From contig CAIXIJ010000092.1 in NCBI GenBank assembly GCA_903919455.1, positions 1 through 64,000 of the forward strand: 64,000 nucleotides of DNA. The letters are read 5' to 3'. Below, piece after piece: positions 7,654 to 16,249 of this stretch. The notes under the pieces were generated by a model, which ran no database searches, was not told where the DNA came from, and saw only the letters and a program-made list of their open reading frames with translations. The position numbers and the translations under genes are program-made. How positions within the stretch are numbered: position 1 is the stretch's first letter; the number at the start of each line of letters is the position of its first letter. The DNA is from an uncultured Acidimicrobiaceae bacterium. Its GTDB lineage: Bacteria; Actinomycetota; Acidimicrobiia; Acidimicrobiales; Ilumatobacteraceae.

Positions 7654-8834
7654 TGGCGCGTACGCCGAATCACTCGCTGGCCGACCTGCTGGCCGCGAAG
7701 GAGATGGTCGTGGTGTGCGGCAGTGGTGGCACCGGAAAGACCACCGTGGCCGCAGCGCTCGGCGCTCAGGCGGCCGTGAACCTCGGTGGTCGGGTGCTGG
7801 TGCTCACCGTCGACCCCGCTCGGCGGTTGGCGACAGCGCTCGGGCTTGGCTCGTTCGGCAACGACGTGGTGCGGGTGCCACCGGAAGCCTTTGCCGATGC
7901 CGGGGTGGAGTGTCGGGGTGAGCTCTGGGTGGCGATGCTCGACACCAAGGCAGGGTGGGACGAACTCATCCGTCGCCACGCCCCCGATGCGGCGCTGCGC
8001 GACCAGGTGCTGGCGAACCCGCTCTACCGCAACATCACGGGTCGCTTCGTGAACAGCCACGACTACATCGCGATGGAACGCCTCCACGATCTGCATTCGT
8101 CTGGCGACTACGACCTGGTGATCATCGACACGCCGCCGTCGCGCAACGCGCTCGATTTGTTGGACGCCCCGGGCCGGATGAAGGAGTTCTTCGGAAGCCG
8201 CCTACTGAAGTGGCTCACCGTTCCGTATCGCTCGCGGTTGTTCACCATGGCGTCGAAGCCGTTCTACCAAGTGGCCGATCGGGTGCTTGGGTCTCGTTTC
8301 CTGCAGGACATCGCCGAGTTCTTCATTCTCTTCCAGACGATGGAGGCCGGCTTCGTGGCGCGAGCTGCCCAGGTGGAACGGCTGCTCACCGACGACCGCA
8401 CCACCTTCGTGGTGGTGAGCACGCTCGAGGCTGCCCCTGCCAGAGAGGCGCGGTTCCTTGCCGAAGAGCTGCGGCGTCGGCGGATGCCACTCGGCGCCAT
8501 CGTGCTGAACCGCACCCTTCCGGCTGCCGTTCGTCAATCGGCAGTGGCGAAGGCATCGACAGCACTTCGCGACGTTGCGGCGGATACCGCCCAGGTTCGA
8601 GAGTTGGCCAAGGCTTCGGGTGCGAAGCCCGCTGAGGTGAAGCGCGTGCTCGGCGAGGTCGCCGATCGATTTCGAGATGTCACCGTGGTGGCTGGCCGGG
8701 AAGCGGAGCGGCGCGCGGAACTCTCGACGGCGGCTCCCGTCACCGCAGTGGTGCCCACCATGGCCACCGACGTCCACGATCTCGGCACCCTGCTGGAGTT
8801 GGGGCGCCATCTGTCGGGCAACGGATCGCGGTGA
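7653..8834 (+). CDS. ArsA/Get3-like ATPase, second of a pair
   Basis: A 393-residue partner of the preceding ATPase; its ATG overlaps the upstream stop codon, so translation is coupled. The P-loop reads GSGGTGKTT (residues 23-31), lacking the signature lysine of the first protein, while VLTVDPARRLATALG and VIIDTPPSRNALDLLDAP are typical ArsA/Get3 segments. The asymmetry fits a heteromeric complex in which the two subunits differ in ATP handling (inference). In mycobacteria a whiB gene also lies next to this pair, as it nearly does here. Confidence 0.87.
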   Translation: MARTPNHSLADLLAAKEMVVVCGSGGTGKTTVAAALGAQAAVNLGGRVLVLTVDPARRLATALGLGSFGNDVVRVPPEAFADAGVECRGELWVAMLDTKAGWDELIRRHAPDAALRDQVLANPLYRNITGRFVNSHDYIAMERLHDLHSSGDYDLVIIDTPPSRNALDLLDAPGRMKEFFGSRLLKWLTVPYRSRLFTMASKPFYQVADRVLGSRFLQDIAEFFILFQTMEAGFVARAAQVERLLTDDRTTFVVVSTLEAAPAREARFLAEELRRRRMPLGAIVLNRTLPAAVRQSAVAKASTALRDVAADTAQVRELAKASGAKPAEVKRVLGEVADRFRDVTVVAGREAERRAELSTAAPVTAVVPTMATDVHDLGTLLELGRHLSGNGSR

Positions 8835-8865
8835 ACCCCCTGCCCGCGTGGCAAGCTCAGGGGTC

Positions 8866-10344
8866 ATGGCCACGCTCGGCGAGCTCACTCGGCAATACAC
8901 CTCGCTCCAACGCGACGAGATCGAACATCTTCAACGCCTGATCGGCGAATGGGGCCTGCTGGCCGACCTGTCGTTCGCCGACCTGCTGCTCTACGTGCCG
9001 GGCACCGACGGCAAGTGGATGGTGATCGCCCACGTGCGGCCCGCCACCGGCCAAACTATTTATCAGATTGATTACGTCGGCACTGCGGCCGAAGTGGAGT
9101 TGCCGCTGCTCGACAAGGCGTACCGCTCGGGCGAGATCTGCGAAGGCGAGATCGAAGTGGAGTCCGTGCCGGAGCCGGTGCGCATGATGGCCACGCCGGT
9201 GCGCTGCAACGAGCAGGTCATCGGTGTGCTCAGCCGCGAGTGGGCGAGCCGTTCCAGCCGCCAGCCGGGCGAACTCGAGCGCACCTACATCGGTCTGTTC
9301 CAACGCTTCGCATCGATGATTGCGGAGGGCTCGTTCCCGTTCAGCGGCCCCGTGATGGATTCCAGCGCGGCGCCCCGTGTGGGCGACGGCGTGCTGGTGC
9401 TCGACGAGGACGCTCGTGTGCGCTTCGCCTCGCCGAATGCAGTGTCGGCGTTGCACCGCGTGGGCATCGGCGCCAATGCGGTCGGTATGCGGTTGGCCGA
9501 GCTGGGCTTCAACGACAGTCCGGTGCGCCGGGCGTTCGAGACCCGCCTTCCGGTGATCGAGGAGTTCGACCAGACCCCCGATGTCACGTTGCTCGCTCGC
9601 TGCATGCCGGTACTGGCGGCCGGCGAAGTCACCGGCGGCGTGCTGCTGCTGCGCGATGTCACCGAGGTCCGCAAACGAGATCGGTTGCTGCTGTCGAAGG
9701 ACGCCACCATCCGCGAGATTCACCACCGGGTGAAGAACAACCTGCAGACCATCTCGTCGCTGTTGCGCCTCCAGGGGCGGCGGTTGAACTCGGAGGAAGC
9801 CAAGGCTGCGGTGGCCGAGAGCGTTCGACGCATTCGCACCATCGCGCTGGTGCACGAGACGCTCAGCCGTGAACCGGGCGATGCTGTGGCGTTCCTGGAG
9901 ATTGTGAGGCCGCTGTTGCGTCTTGCCGAGGAGGGCCTGCAGTCACCCGACCGTCCGGTGCGCTTCAGCGTGCAGGGCGATGGCGGGCGTCTGCCCAGCA
10001 CGGTGGCCACACCGCTGTCGGTGGTGCTCACCGAGCTGCTGCAGAATGCGGTGGACCACGGTTTCCCCGAGGGCAGCAGCGGTGGCAACGTAGTGGTGGT
10101 GCTCGACAATGCCGAAGGCACGTTGCGGATCCGAGTGGTGAACGACGGTCATCCGCTGGAGCCGGGCTTCGAGCTGAACTCGGCGACCGGGCTGGGTCTG
10201 TCGATCGTACGCACGCTGGTGACGACGGAACTCGATGGCACCATCACGATGCGCAGTGGTCAGCCTGACGACTTTGCAGCCGTCGGCCTCGGTGATCTAC
10301 CACGCGGCACGGGCACCGTGGTCGATCTCACCGTTCCGGTCTGA
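8866..10344 (+). CDS. pdtaS: PdtaS-like sensor histidine kinase (HisKA_2)
   Basis: A 492-residue cytosolic two-component kinase. Order of parts: a GAF-like N-terminal domain (about 1-155), a PAS domain (170-265), a HisKA_2 phosphoacceptor helix with EIHHRVKNNLQTI (His286/His287) and an HATPase_c domain (about 380-490; TELLQNAVDHGFPEG, TGLGLSIV). Architecture and length match PdtaS (Rv3220c, about 500 residues), whose partner PdtaR is an RNA-binding antiterminator and is not in the window. As in M. tuberculosis, it converges on a whiB gene. Confidence 0.88.
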   Translation: MATLGELTRQYTSLQRDEIEHLQRLIGEWGLLADLSFADLLLYVPGTDGKWMVIAHVRPATGQTIYQIDYVGTAAEVELPLLDKAYRSGEICEGEIEVESVPEPVRMMATPVRCNEQVIGVLSREWASRSSRQPGELERTYIGLFQRFASMIAEGSFPFSGPVMDSSAAPRVGDGVLVLDEDARVRFASPNAVSALHRVGIGANAVGMRLAELGFNDSPVRRAFETRLPVIEEFDQTPDVTLLARCMPVLAAGEVTGGVLLLRDVTEVRKRDRLLLSKDATIREIHHRVKNNLQTISSLLRLQGRRLNSEEAKAAVAESVRRIRTIALVHETLSREPGDAVAFLEIVRPLLRLAEEGLQSPDRPVRFSVQGDGGRLPSTVATPLSVVLTELLQNAVDHGFPEGSSGGNVVVVLDNAEGTLRIRVVNDGHPLEPGFELNSATGLGLSIVRTLVTTELDGTITMRSGQPDDFAAVGLGDLPRGTGTVVDLTVPV

Positions 10345-10386
10345 CGCCTTCGTTCGTGGCCCGGCCATGAGGCCGCGCCGAGTGGT

Positions 10387-10683
10387 TCAGACTGCTGCGG
10401 CCTTGCCGCGTGCAGCCATCTGGCGGCGGATGTGGCGCCGTTCTTCTTCCGAGGTGCCACCCCAGATGCCCGAGTCCTGGTTGGTCTCGAGGGCGTACTC
10501 CAGGCACTCGGTGCACACAGGGCACTCCGTGCACACCTGCTTCGCCTTGTCGATCTGGACCAGCGCATACCCCGTGGTACCCACCGGGAAGAACAGGTCG
10601 GGGTCGGTATCGCGGCAGATGGCCGCCTTGCGCCACGCGTAATCTGCATTCGCGAGGACAAGGCTCGAGGCGGGGATGGTCAC
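10387..10683 (-). CDS. WhiB-family Fe-S transcriptional regulator, WhiB1-like
   Basis: A 98-residue regulator with the four cluster-binding cysteines Cys23, Cys51, Cys54 and Cys60 (C-x2-C-x5-C at the end). The segments DPDLFFPVG and QDSGIWGGTSEEERR resemble WhiB1, which binds a [4Fe-4S] cluster, reacts with nitric oxide and contacts the principal sigma factor. The C-terminal RRHIRRQ stretch is basic and may bind DNA. GTG start, with GGAG upstream. Converging on the PdtaS-like gene, as whiB1 does in mycobacteria, supports the WhiB1 assignment. Confidence 0.9.
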   Translation of the reverse strand: MTIPASSLVLANADYAWRKAAICRDTDPDLFFPVGTTGYALVQIDKAKQVCTECPVCTECLEYALETNQDSGIWGGTSEEERRHIRRQMAARGKAAAV

Positions 10684-10718
10684 TGCGTCTCCACTGTGAT
10701 CGAGGTGAGTTGGGCGTT

Positions 10719-10734
10719 TTCACGCCGGGGTGAA
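10719..10734. promoter_or_regulatory. 16-bp palindrome upstream of whiB
   Basis: TTCAC, six bases, GTGAA, lying between the divergent whiB and GDPD genes and just next to a TACCGT box (read on the minus strand, 10734-10739). The position is suitable for an operator on whiB. The regulator is unknown; the half-site is loosely CRP-like but the spacing and sequence are not a clear match. Confidence 0.3.
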
Positions 10735-10808
10735 CGGTAGGTAACAATTAGGCTCAGGGCAAGGGGTGGTTACGCCCGAAGCATACGTGTTGGCGATAGG
10801 AGGTATCT

Positions 10809-11498
10809 GTGAGAGTGGTGTCGGTCATCGCACACCGAGGTGCAAGCAGGGCAGCGGTCGAAAACACGCTGGTGGCGTTCCGGCGCGCCGGCGAGATGGG
10901 TGCGCAGGCGGTGGAACTCGACGTGCGCCGCACCAGCGACGGCGTGCTCGTGGTGCACCACAATCCGCACCTCCACGACCTGCGGCTGATCGCCTCCACC
11001 CCCTACGCAGCGCTGCCCGATTCGGTGCCTACGCTGGGAGAATCGCTCGACGCCTGCCACGGCATGTGGGTGAACGTGGAGATCAAGAACGACCCTGGCG
11101 AGCCCGATTTCGACGAGTCGGAGTCCATCGCCGATGAGACCGTGGCCCATCTGTTGGCACGCGAGGAGGATCACCGCTGGTTGATCTCCTGCTTCCGGAT
11201 CGAGACCGTCGACCGATGCCGGATGCTGGCCCCACAGATTCGCACAGCGTGGTTGTGCTCCGCCGTGCCCGATGGCACCCCGCAGATGCTGGCTGCGAAA
11301 GGCCATGCGGCCCTGCACCCATGGGTGCATGCCTTGCAGCGCGACATGATCGATCGATGTCACGCGGCTGGCATCGAGGTGAACACCTGGACCTGCGACG
11401 ACCCCAGCCGCATGGCCGAACTCGTGGAGTGGGGCATCGACGGCATCTGCACCAACGTTCCCGACGTGGCGTTGCGGGTGCTCGAGACTGCCGACTGA
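10809..11498 (+). CDS. Glycerophosphodiester phosphodiesterase family protein
   Basis: A 229-residue GDPD TIM-barrel enzyme, expected to hydrolyse glycerophosphodiesters from phospholipid turnover to glycerol-3-phosphate and an alcohol. Motifs: IAHRGASRAAVENTLVAF at the start and VELDVRRTSDGVLVVHH. The usual HD after this segment reads HN, a possible activity change. No signal peptide, so it acts in the cytosol. A strong AGGAGG site (10798-10803) precedes the GTG. It converges on the lipid kinase gene. Confidence 0.88.
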   Translation: MRVVSVIAHRGASRAAVENTLVAFRRAGEMGAQAVELDVRRTSDGVLVVHHNPHLHDLRLIASTPYAALPDSVPTLGESLDACHGMWVNVEIKNDPGEPDFDESESIADETVAHLLAREEDHRWLISCFRIETVDRCRMLAPQIRTAWLCSAVPDGTPQMLAAKGHAALHPWVHALQRDMIDRCHAAGIEVNTWTCDDPSRMAELVEWGIDGICTNVPDVALRVLETAD

Positions 11499-11534
11499 CC
11501 CGCTCATCAGGCCGTCGGGTCAAGGCCGTCGCGC

Positions 11535-12452
11535 TCAGGGCGTCTGGGGCCGCACGAGGCGCACGGCGTTCGGCACGTGCGTGAACTCGAGCAGCTTCGT
11601 CTCGCCCAGGTAGTCGCCGTCGAGTTGGTAGGGGAAGCCCTCATGGTGGCCGATGGTGAGCGAATCGAGATCGGTCTGCAGGTCGAGCGTGTCCGACGCC
11701 TTCACGCCGCCACCGCGTAGTGCGCCGCCCAGGCCACCGAGGATGCTGGTCACCTTCAGGCTCCGGAACGTGATGGCCACCAGGCCATTGTCGAGACCGG
11801 CGGCTGGGCTGAGGTCGAGTGGCCGATTGCCGAGATAGGTATACGGGTTCGTGTTGAGCACCACCGTGAAGTATCCGGGCACGGCCTCGGCGCCGGGGGT
11901 CTGCACCGTGAAGTGCGGTTCCTTGCGGTCGTAGTTCACGAGCCACGTGCGAAGGGCGGCGTAGATGAACAGCGGATGACCCAGCCAACGTTTCATGCTG
12001 GCGCGCCGTTCCACCTCCTTCACCACGGCCGCGTCGTACCCCACGCCGGTGTGAAAACAGAAGTACCGACCGTTCACCTTGCCCAGCCCGATCGGTTCGA
12101 TGGTGCGGCTGGCGATGCCCGCGGCGAGTTGCTGCACCGCCGCCACCGGGTCGTTGGGCATGCCGAGTGTGCGTGCGAACACGTTCGTACTGCCGCCCGG
12201 TAGCACGCCGAGTGCGGTGTCGGTGCCGGCGACGCCGGTAGCCACCTCGTTGAGCGTGCCGTCGCCGCCATACCCGATGACGATGTCGACGCCGCGCCGA
12301 GCGGCATCCTGGGCGAAGCGCGTGGCGTGCCCGCGGCGGTTGGTTTCCACCACCTCCACGTCGTTGCCCTGGCTGAGGGCGCGGTGCACCACCACGGTGT
12401 TCCGGGCCGTCACCGAGGAGGCGAAGGCGTTCACGACGAGCAGAATTCGCAA
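11535..12452 (-). CDS. Diacylglycerol/lipid kinase family protein (YegS/DgkB-like)
   Basis: A 305-residue member of the diacylglycerol kinase catalytic family. It has the ATP-binding GYGGDGTLNEV and the adjacent LGVLPGGSTNVFARTLGMP, both diagnostic. It may phosphorylate diacylglycerol or a related lipid at the membrane face. The start is a TTG at 12452, giving the family N-terminus MRILLVVN; a TACCGT box read on the minus strand (12461-12466) ends 8 nt upstream. The much longer open frame runs antisense through etfB and is not real. Confidence 0.85.
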   Translation of the reverse strand: MRILLVVNAFASSVTARNTVVVHRALSQGNDVEVVETNRRGHATRFAQDAARRGVDIVIGYGGDGTLNEVATGVAGTDTALGVLPGGSTNVFARTLGMPNDPVAAVQQLAAGIASRTIEPIGLGKVNGRYFCFHTGVGYDAAVVKEVERRASMKRWLGHPLFIYAALRTWLVNYDRKEPHFTVQTPGAEAVPGYFTVVLNTNPYTYLGNRPLDLSPAAGLDNGLVAITFRSLKVTSILGGLGGALRGGGVKASDTLDLQTDLDSLTIGHHEGFPYQLDGDYLGETKLLEFTHVPNAVRLVRPQTP

Positions 12453-12460
12453 GCAGAGGA

Positions 12461-12466
12461 ACGGTA
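12461..12466 (-). promoter_or_regulatory. -10 box TACCGT for the lipid kinase
   Basis: Read on the minus strand, TACCGT ends 8 nt before the TTG at 12452 and no Shine-Dalgarno sequence is present, so a leaderless mRNA is predicted. Confidence 0.45.
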
Positions 12467-12503
12467 GCGGGCGAACTTGTCGCGAAGGAACCGGGTCGGC
12501 CGG

Positions 12504-12534
12504 TTGGGACACTCCGGTACCGGTGGGTAACAAT
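12504..12534 (+). promoter_or_regulatory. etfBA promoter: TTGGGA, 18 bp, TAACAAT
   Basis: A -35-like TTGGGA at 12504-12509 and a -10-like TAACAAT at 12528-12534 are 18 bp apart. The start codon at 12543 lies 8 nt after the -10, so etfB is probably leaderless. Confidence 0.5.
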
Positions 12535-12542
12535 GGTGGCCT

Positions 12543-13319
12543 ATGAACGTGATCGTGTGCGTGAAGCAGATCCCCGACCCGGCAACCCCGGGTGCGCTCG
12601 ACTCGGGTACCAATACCCTCAAGCGCGATGGCAAGCTCATCCTCGACGAATCCGACAGCTATGGCGTGGAAATGGCGCTGCAGCTGGTGGATGCCGCCGG
12701 TGGTGGGGAAGTGAGCCTGGTCTCCATGGCTCCCAACGGTGAGGTGTCGGGCATGCGCACGGCACTGGCCATGGGCGCTGTGAAGGGCACGCTGGTCTCC
12801 GACCCGGCGCTGCAGGGCAGCGATGCGCTCACCACAGCCAAGGTGCTGGGTGCGGCCATCCAGAAGATGGGCGGTGCCGACCTCATCATCGCCGCCACCG
12901 AGAGCTCCGACGGCTACACGGGCACCGTTCCCGAGCAGCTCGCCGAGGTGCTCGGCCTTCCGTCGGTCACGTTCGCCAAGAAGGTTGTCATCAGTGGTGG
13001 CACCCTCAACGCCGATCGTCAGACCGAAGAGGGTTACGACGAAGTCACGTGCCCGCTTCCCGCGGTCATCAGCGTGACGGCCGGTGTGGTGGAGCCCCGC
13101 TACCCGAGCTTCAAGGGCATCATGGCCGCAAAGTCGAAGCCCATCGACACGCTCACCGTGGCCGACCTCGGGGTCACCCCGGTCGGCTGGGCAGGCGCCA
13201 ACCAGACCGTCGTCAGCGTCACGCAGGCCGAGGCCCGCGCTGCTGGCGAGGTCATCGAAGACGACGGAGAGGCTTTCGCCAAGATCGTGGCGTTCCTCGA
13301 AAACCTGAAGGTGATCTGA
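12543..13319 (+). CDS. etfB: Electron transfer flavoprotein subunit beta
   Basis: A 258-residue EtfB/FixA subunit. It begins MNVIVCVKQIPDPATP, the usual ETF-beta start, and has the AMP-binding stretch around ALTTAKVLGAAIQK and ESSDGYTGTVPEQLAEVLG. With EtfA it takes electrons from acyl-CoA dehydrogenases and similar flavoenzymes to the quinone pool. It is followed by etfA after 10 bp. An acyl-CoA dehydrogenase gene at 44874 could be a client. Confidence 0.95.
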   Translation: MNVIVCVKQIPDPATPGALDSGTNTLKRDGKLILDESDSYGVEMALQLVDAAGGGEVSLVSMAPNGEVSGMRTALAMGAVKGTLVSDPALQGSDALTTAKVLGAAIQKMGGADLIIAATESSDGYTGTVPEQLAEVLGLPSVTFAKKVVISGGTLNADRQTEEGYDEVTCPLPAVISVTAGVVEPRYPSFKGIMAAKSKPIDTLTVADLGVTPVGWAGANQTVVSVTQAEARAAGEVIEDDGEAFAKIVAFLENLKVI

Positions 13320-13329
13320 GGTAACCGAC

Positions 13330-14289
13330 ATGAACATTTGGGTCTTTGCACAAGCAGCCAATGGCGCCCCCACCACGGGCACCCTCGAACTCCTCACCAA
13401 GGCTCGCAGCCTGGGCGCCACCGTCACCGCGTTCGTCGGCGGCGATGCCTCGGCTATCGCAGCCGAGCTGGGCAACCACGGCGCCACCAAGGTGTACGCC
13501 ACGGGCGACCTGGGCGGCAAGCTGCCCGGTGTGGCCGTGTCCGCAGCCATGAAGGCCGTCATCGACGGGGGCGACACGCCCGACCTCATCATGTTCCCGC
13601 AGAACTACGAGGGCCGCGATGTGGTCAGCCGCCTGTCGGTGAAGCTGGATCGCACCGTGCTCACCAACAACGTCGACGTCAGCGTCGATGGTGGTTCGGT
13701 CAGCGTCACGACGCCGATCTTCGGCGGCAACGTGCTGGTCGCCACCGGCTTCTCCGGCGCCACCCCGTACCTTGCAGCGTTCCGTCCGAAGAGCTTCACT
13801 GCTGAGGCATCGGGTGGCGCTGCCCCCGAGGTCGTGTCGGCTCCGGTGCCCGATACCGGTGCCACCGGTACCGCGCAGGTCACCGCCGTGCACGTGGAGG
13901 AAACGTCGGGTCCCAAGCTCGACGAAGCCGCCATCGTGGTGTCGGGTGGTCGTGGCCTCGGCGAGGCGCCGAAGTACGAGATGATCGAAGCCCTCGCCAA
14001 GCTGCTCAAGGGTGCGCCCGGCGCCAGCCGTGCCATCGTCGACGCCGGTTGGGTGCCCTACAGCTACCAGGTAGGCCAGACCGGCAAGGTCGTGAAGCCG
14101 GGCGTGTACATCGCTGCCGGCATCTCGGGCGCCACCCAGCACATGGTGGGCATGAAGGGCGCGAAGAACATCATCGCCATCAACAAGGACAAGGAAGCCC
14201 CCATCTTCGGCATCGCCGATCTGGGCATCGTGGGCGACGTCCACAAGGTGCTTCCGAAGCTGATCGAGGCGCTGCAAGCTCGCGGCTGA
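13330..14289 (+). CDS. etfA: Electron transfer flavoprotein subunit alpha
   Basis: A 319-residue EtfA/FixB subunit carrying the FAD. The C-terminal domain shows [13 protein letters not shown] and [20 protein letters not shown], ending [21 protein letters not shown], as in the family. A GAGG site lies just before the ATG at 13330. The gene pair ends in a strong hairpin at 14312-14337. Confidence 0.95.
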   Translation: MNIWVFAQAANGAPTTGTLELLTKARSLGATVTAFVGGDASAIAAELGNHGATKVYATGDLGGKLPGVAVSAAMKAVIDGGDTPDLIMFPQNYEGRDVVSRLSVKLDRTVLTNNVDVSVDGGSVSVTTPIFGGNVLVATGFSGATPYLAAFRPKSFTAEASGGAAPEVVSAPVPDTGATGTAQVTAVHVEETSGPKLDEAAIVVSGGRGLGEAPKYEMIEALAKLLKGAPGASRAIVDAGWVPYSYQVGQTGKVVKPGVYIAAGISGATQHMVGMKGAKNIIAINKDKEAPIFGIADLGIVGDVHKVLPKLIEALQARG

Positions 14290-14311
14290 GCCCACCAGCG
14301 TCACGTACGTC

Positions 14312-14337
14312 GAACGACGGCCTTCGGGCCGTCGTTC
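14312..14337 (+). terminator. Intrinsic terminator after etfA
   Basis: An 11-bp perfect stem (GAACGACGGCC and its complement) closed by the stable tetraloop TTCG, followed by a T-rich tail up to about 14347. It lies 22 bp after the etfA stop and 12 bp before the end of the convergent SCO1664-type gene, so it may serve both directions. Confidence 0.85.
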
Positions 14338-14349
14338 TTCGTTTTCCCG

Positions 14350-15066
14350 TCAGACGAGCGGCCAGGGGTAGCGACGGCCGGTGTCGTCGACGGGGAATTC
14401 CCGATGGTCGACGATCCACTGCGCTCGCTCCTGCATGGCCTGCACCTCGTCGTCGGCCAGCAGGGTGGCCACGTCGAGGGGAATGCGCTCCAGCAGTTCC
14501 TCCGCAGCCGTCACGTACACGTCGGGCACGGGTTCGCCACCGAACTCCCAGACCACGGTGCGCAACTTGAACTCGGCCGCAAAACAGAGGCCGTGGTCGA
14601 TTCCCCACAGCCGATCGTCGGCGTCGATGAGCACGTGGCCGCTCTTGCGGTCGGTGTTGTTGGCGATGATGTCGAAGAACGCAAACGCCTTCAAGGCTTC
14701 GTGCAGGTCGTCGCGGTTTTCGTAGATGGTGAAGTAGTGCTGCTGGTGGTCGGCCTCGACGAACCACTGCACGCTGCCTTCGCCCACGGGCCCGTCGCGC
14801 AGCACCGTGGGCGGCACGATGCCCAGGCCCATCGTTTCGCTGAGCACGAACGCCGCGTACTCCCGCTTGTGTAACCCCGGCTCGAAGTCCCAGAGCGGTC
14901 GCTCGCCGCGCAGCGGCTTGTAGATGGCCTGGCCCACGTGCTCGCCGTCGTGCTTCAGGTTGCACAGCAGTGTGGCGTTGCTGCTCCAGGGCATGCGGCC
15001 CTCGATCTCGATGTCTGCTGTGCGCAGCAGCTCGAGCCGGGCAGAGGTCAGTTCATCCGGGGGCAT
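14350..15066 (-). CDS. SCO1664 family protein (PI3/4-kinase-like fold)
   Basis: A 238-residue actinobacterial protein named after Streptomyces SCO1664. Kinase-like segments are visible: QAIYKPLRGERPLW with a possible ATP-lysine, FFDIIANNTDRKSGHVL and WGIDHGLCF, resembling the catalytic HxxxN and activation DHG motifs of PI3/4-kinase-like proteins. The real substrate is unknown. It is the last gene of a conserved trio with DUF3090 and the MSMEG_4193-type phosphatase. I choose the ATG at 15066 (19-bp overlap with the DUF3090 gene); a GTG at 15108 would overlap by 61 bp. Confidence 0.82.
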   Translation of the reverse strand: MPPDELTSARLELLRTADIEIEGRMPWSSNATLLCNLKHDGEHVGQAIYKPLRGERPLWDFEPGLHKREYAAFVLSETMGLGIVPPTVLRDGPVGEGSVQWFVEADHQQHYFTIYENRDDLHEALKAFAFFDIIANNTDRKSGHVLIDADDRLWGIDHGLCFAAEFKLRTVVWEFGGEPVPDVYVTAAEELLERIPLDVATLLADDEVQAMQERAQWIVDHREFPVDDTGRRYPWPLV

Positions 15067-15560
15067 CGATGGCCCTCGGGGTTCATCGGCTGGGTGCACC
15101 AGCGGCACGCGGGGCGGCCGGCAGCCACCACCGAATCGGTGTGCTCGCAGAACGCCGCCGCTTGGGCTCGGGTAAGGAACACGCGCAGCTGGCTGCGGTC
15201 GTCGTCGTCTTCGTCGACGGGTTCGCCTTCCTCGTCGAGTTCCATCACTTCCTCGAGCTGCACCAGCACGCGATCGCTGCCGCGGTCGTAGCCGAGACCC
15301 ACAGGCCCCAGCACGAAGGCGGCGTCAATGGGGGTGGTGAGCTCCATGGCGGCCGGCACCGGCTTGTCGGTGGGGTCGGGCAGGTCGTTCAGCACGCGCC
15401 GCAGGTAGTCGGCGATGGCCGATGCCTGCTGCTTCTCGCACTTCACGGTGACGCGGCGGCCATCGCTGCGCGCCTGAAGGAAGAACACACGTGAACCAGG
15501 TTGGCCCACCGCGCCGACGGTGAAGGCATCAACGTCGGAGAAGTCGTGGTACTCGCCCAT
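15048..15560 (-). CDS. DUF3090 family protein
   Basis: A 170-residue conserved actinobacterial protein. The N-terminal part (MGEYHDFSDVDAFTVGAVGQ) and the C-terminal cysteine/histidine cluster CRWCTQPMNPEGHRC, probably a zinc ribbon, define the family. An acidic stretch (about residues 108-120) precedes the ribbon. Function unknown; it is co-transcribed between the histidine phosphatase gene (7-bp gap) and the SCO1664-type kinase-like gene. Confidence 0.88.
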   Translation of the reverse strand: MGEYHDFSDVDAFTVGAVGQPGSRVFFLQARSDGRRVTVKCEKQQASAIADYLRRVLNDLPDPTDKPVPAAMELTTPIDAAFVLGPVGLGYDRGSDRVLVQLEEVMELDEEGEPVDEDDDDRSQLRVFLTRAQAAAFCEHTDSVVAAGRPACRWCTQPMNPEGHRCPRMN

Positions 15561-15567
15561 TGCTGCC

Positions 15568-16221
15568 TCAGGAAGGGCGTAGCTCGGCCAGCGAGCCGCC
15601 GGTGGAGTTCACCGTGAGGACGACCGGCGCACCCATGCCGTAGGCGATGGCGGTGATGCTGCAGGTGCTGATGACGATGCGTTGGAACAGGTCGATGTGG
15701 GTGCCCATGGCGTGGGCGACCAACGCCTTGATGGGGTCGGCGTGCGACACGCACACGATGGTGCCGCCCTGGTGCTTGGCCCGAAGGCGATCGACAGCGC
15801 TCACCATGCGCGTCTGCATCTCGGTGAAGCTCTCGCCATTGGGGAAGCGGAACGTGCTGGGTGCTCGCTGCACGGTGTTCCACTCGGGCAGCTTCATCAG
15901 GTTCTTGAGTTCGGCACCCGTCCAGTCGCCGAAGTCGCACTCCAGCAACGCTTTGTCGATCTGCACCTTCATGCCGCGCGCCGCCGCGATGGGTGCTGCG
16001 GTCTCGCGTGCCCGTTCGAGCGGCGATGCGTAGATGGCGTCAACGGTCTTCAGGTCGCTGATCCGCTCGGCAGCCTTCTTGGCTTGTTCCACGCCGATGT
16101 CGGCCAGGTGCAGGCCAGGTGCACGACCGGGCAGCAGTTTGCCGGTGGTGGGCGTCTGCCCGTGGCGCACCAGCAGTACCAGCGTCGCAGCGGGAGGGGG
16201 AGTCGGTTTCGTTCGCGCCAT
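15568..16221 (-). CDS. MSMEG_4193-type histidine phosphatase
   Basis: A 217-residue member of the histidine phosphatase (phosphoglycerate mutase-like) superfamily. The catalytic LVRHGQTPTTG lies near residue 20, the acid region is CDFGDWTGAELKNL and the second histidine is in VCVSHADPIKALVAH. It opens the three-gene operon with DUF3090 and SCO1664-type genes, a grouping conserved across actinobacteria and often near mshC of mycothiol synthesis, which is not visible here. Start chosen at 16221; the longer frame runs into the udg gene. Confidence 0.87.
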   Translation of the reverse strand: MARTKPTPPPAATLVLLVRHGQTPTTGKLLPGRAPGLHLADIGVEQAKKAAERISDLKTVDAIYASPLERARETAAPIAAARGMKVQIDKALLECDFGDWTGAELKNLMKLPEWNTVQRAPSTFRFPNGESFTEMQTRMVSAVDRLRAKHQGGTIVCVSHADPIKALVAHAMGTHIDLFQRIVISTCSITAIAYGMGAPVVLTVNSTGGSLAELRPS

Positions 16222-16232
16222 CTCGGTTGCTG

Positions 16233-16242
16233 AACCTACTGT
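16233..16242. promoter_or_regulatory. Overlapping divergent -10 boxes (AACCTACTGT)
   Basis: Plus strand TACTGT (16237-16242) ends 7 nt before the ATG at 16250. Minus strand TAGGTT (16233-16238) ends 11 nt before the ATG at 16221. The two boxes share the central TA, forming an A-N3-TA-N3-T decamer. Confidence 0.5.
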
Positions 16243-16249
16243 GCCGGGC

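Noticed and set aside
6709-8834. Arsenite export operon
   Set aside because: The ATPases are ArsA-like, but no arsB, arsC or arsenite-type ArsR is nearby and the pair matches the Rv3679-Rv3680 type.
12473-12484. Fourth copy of the CTTGTCGCGG element
   Set aside because: ACTTGTCGCGA occurs here, but no complementary arm lies 26 nt away.
15067-15108. GTG start of the SCO1664-type gene at 15108
   Set aside because: It would overlap the DUF3090 gene by 61 bp and has no ribosome binding site; the ATG at 15066 gives a 19-bp overlap.
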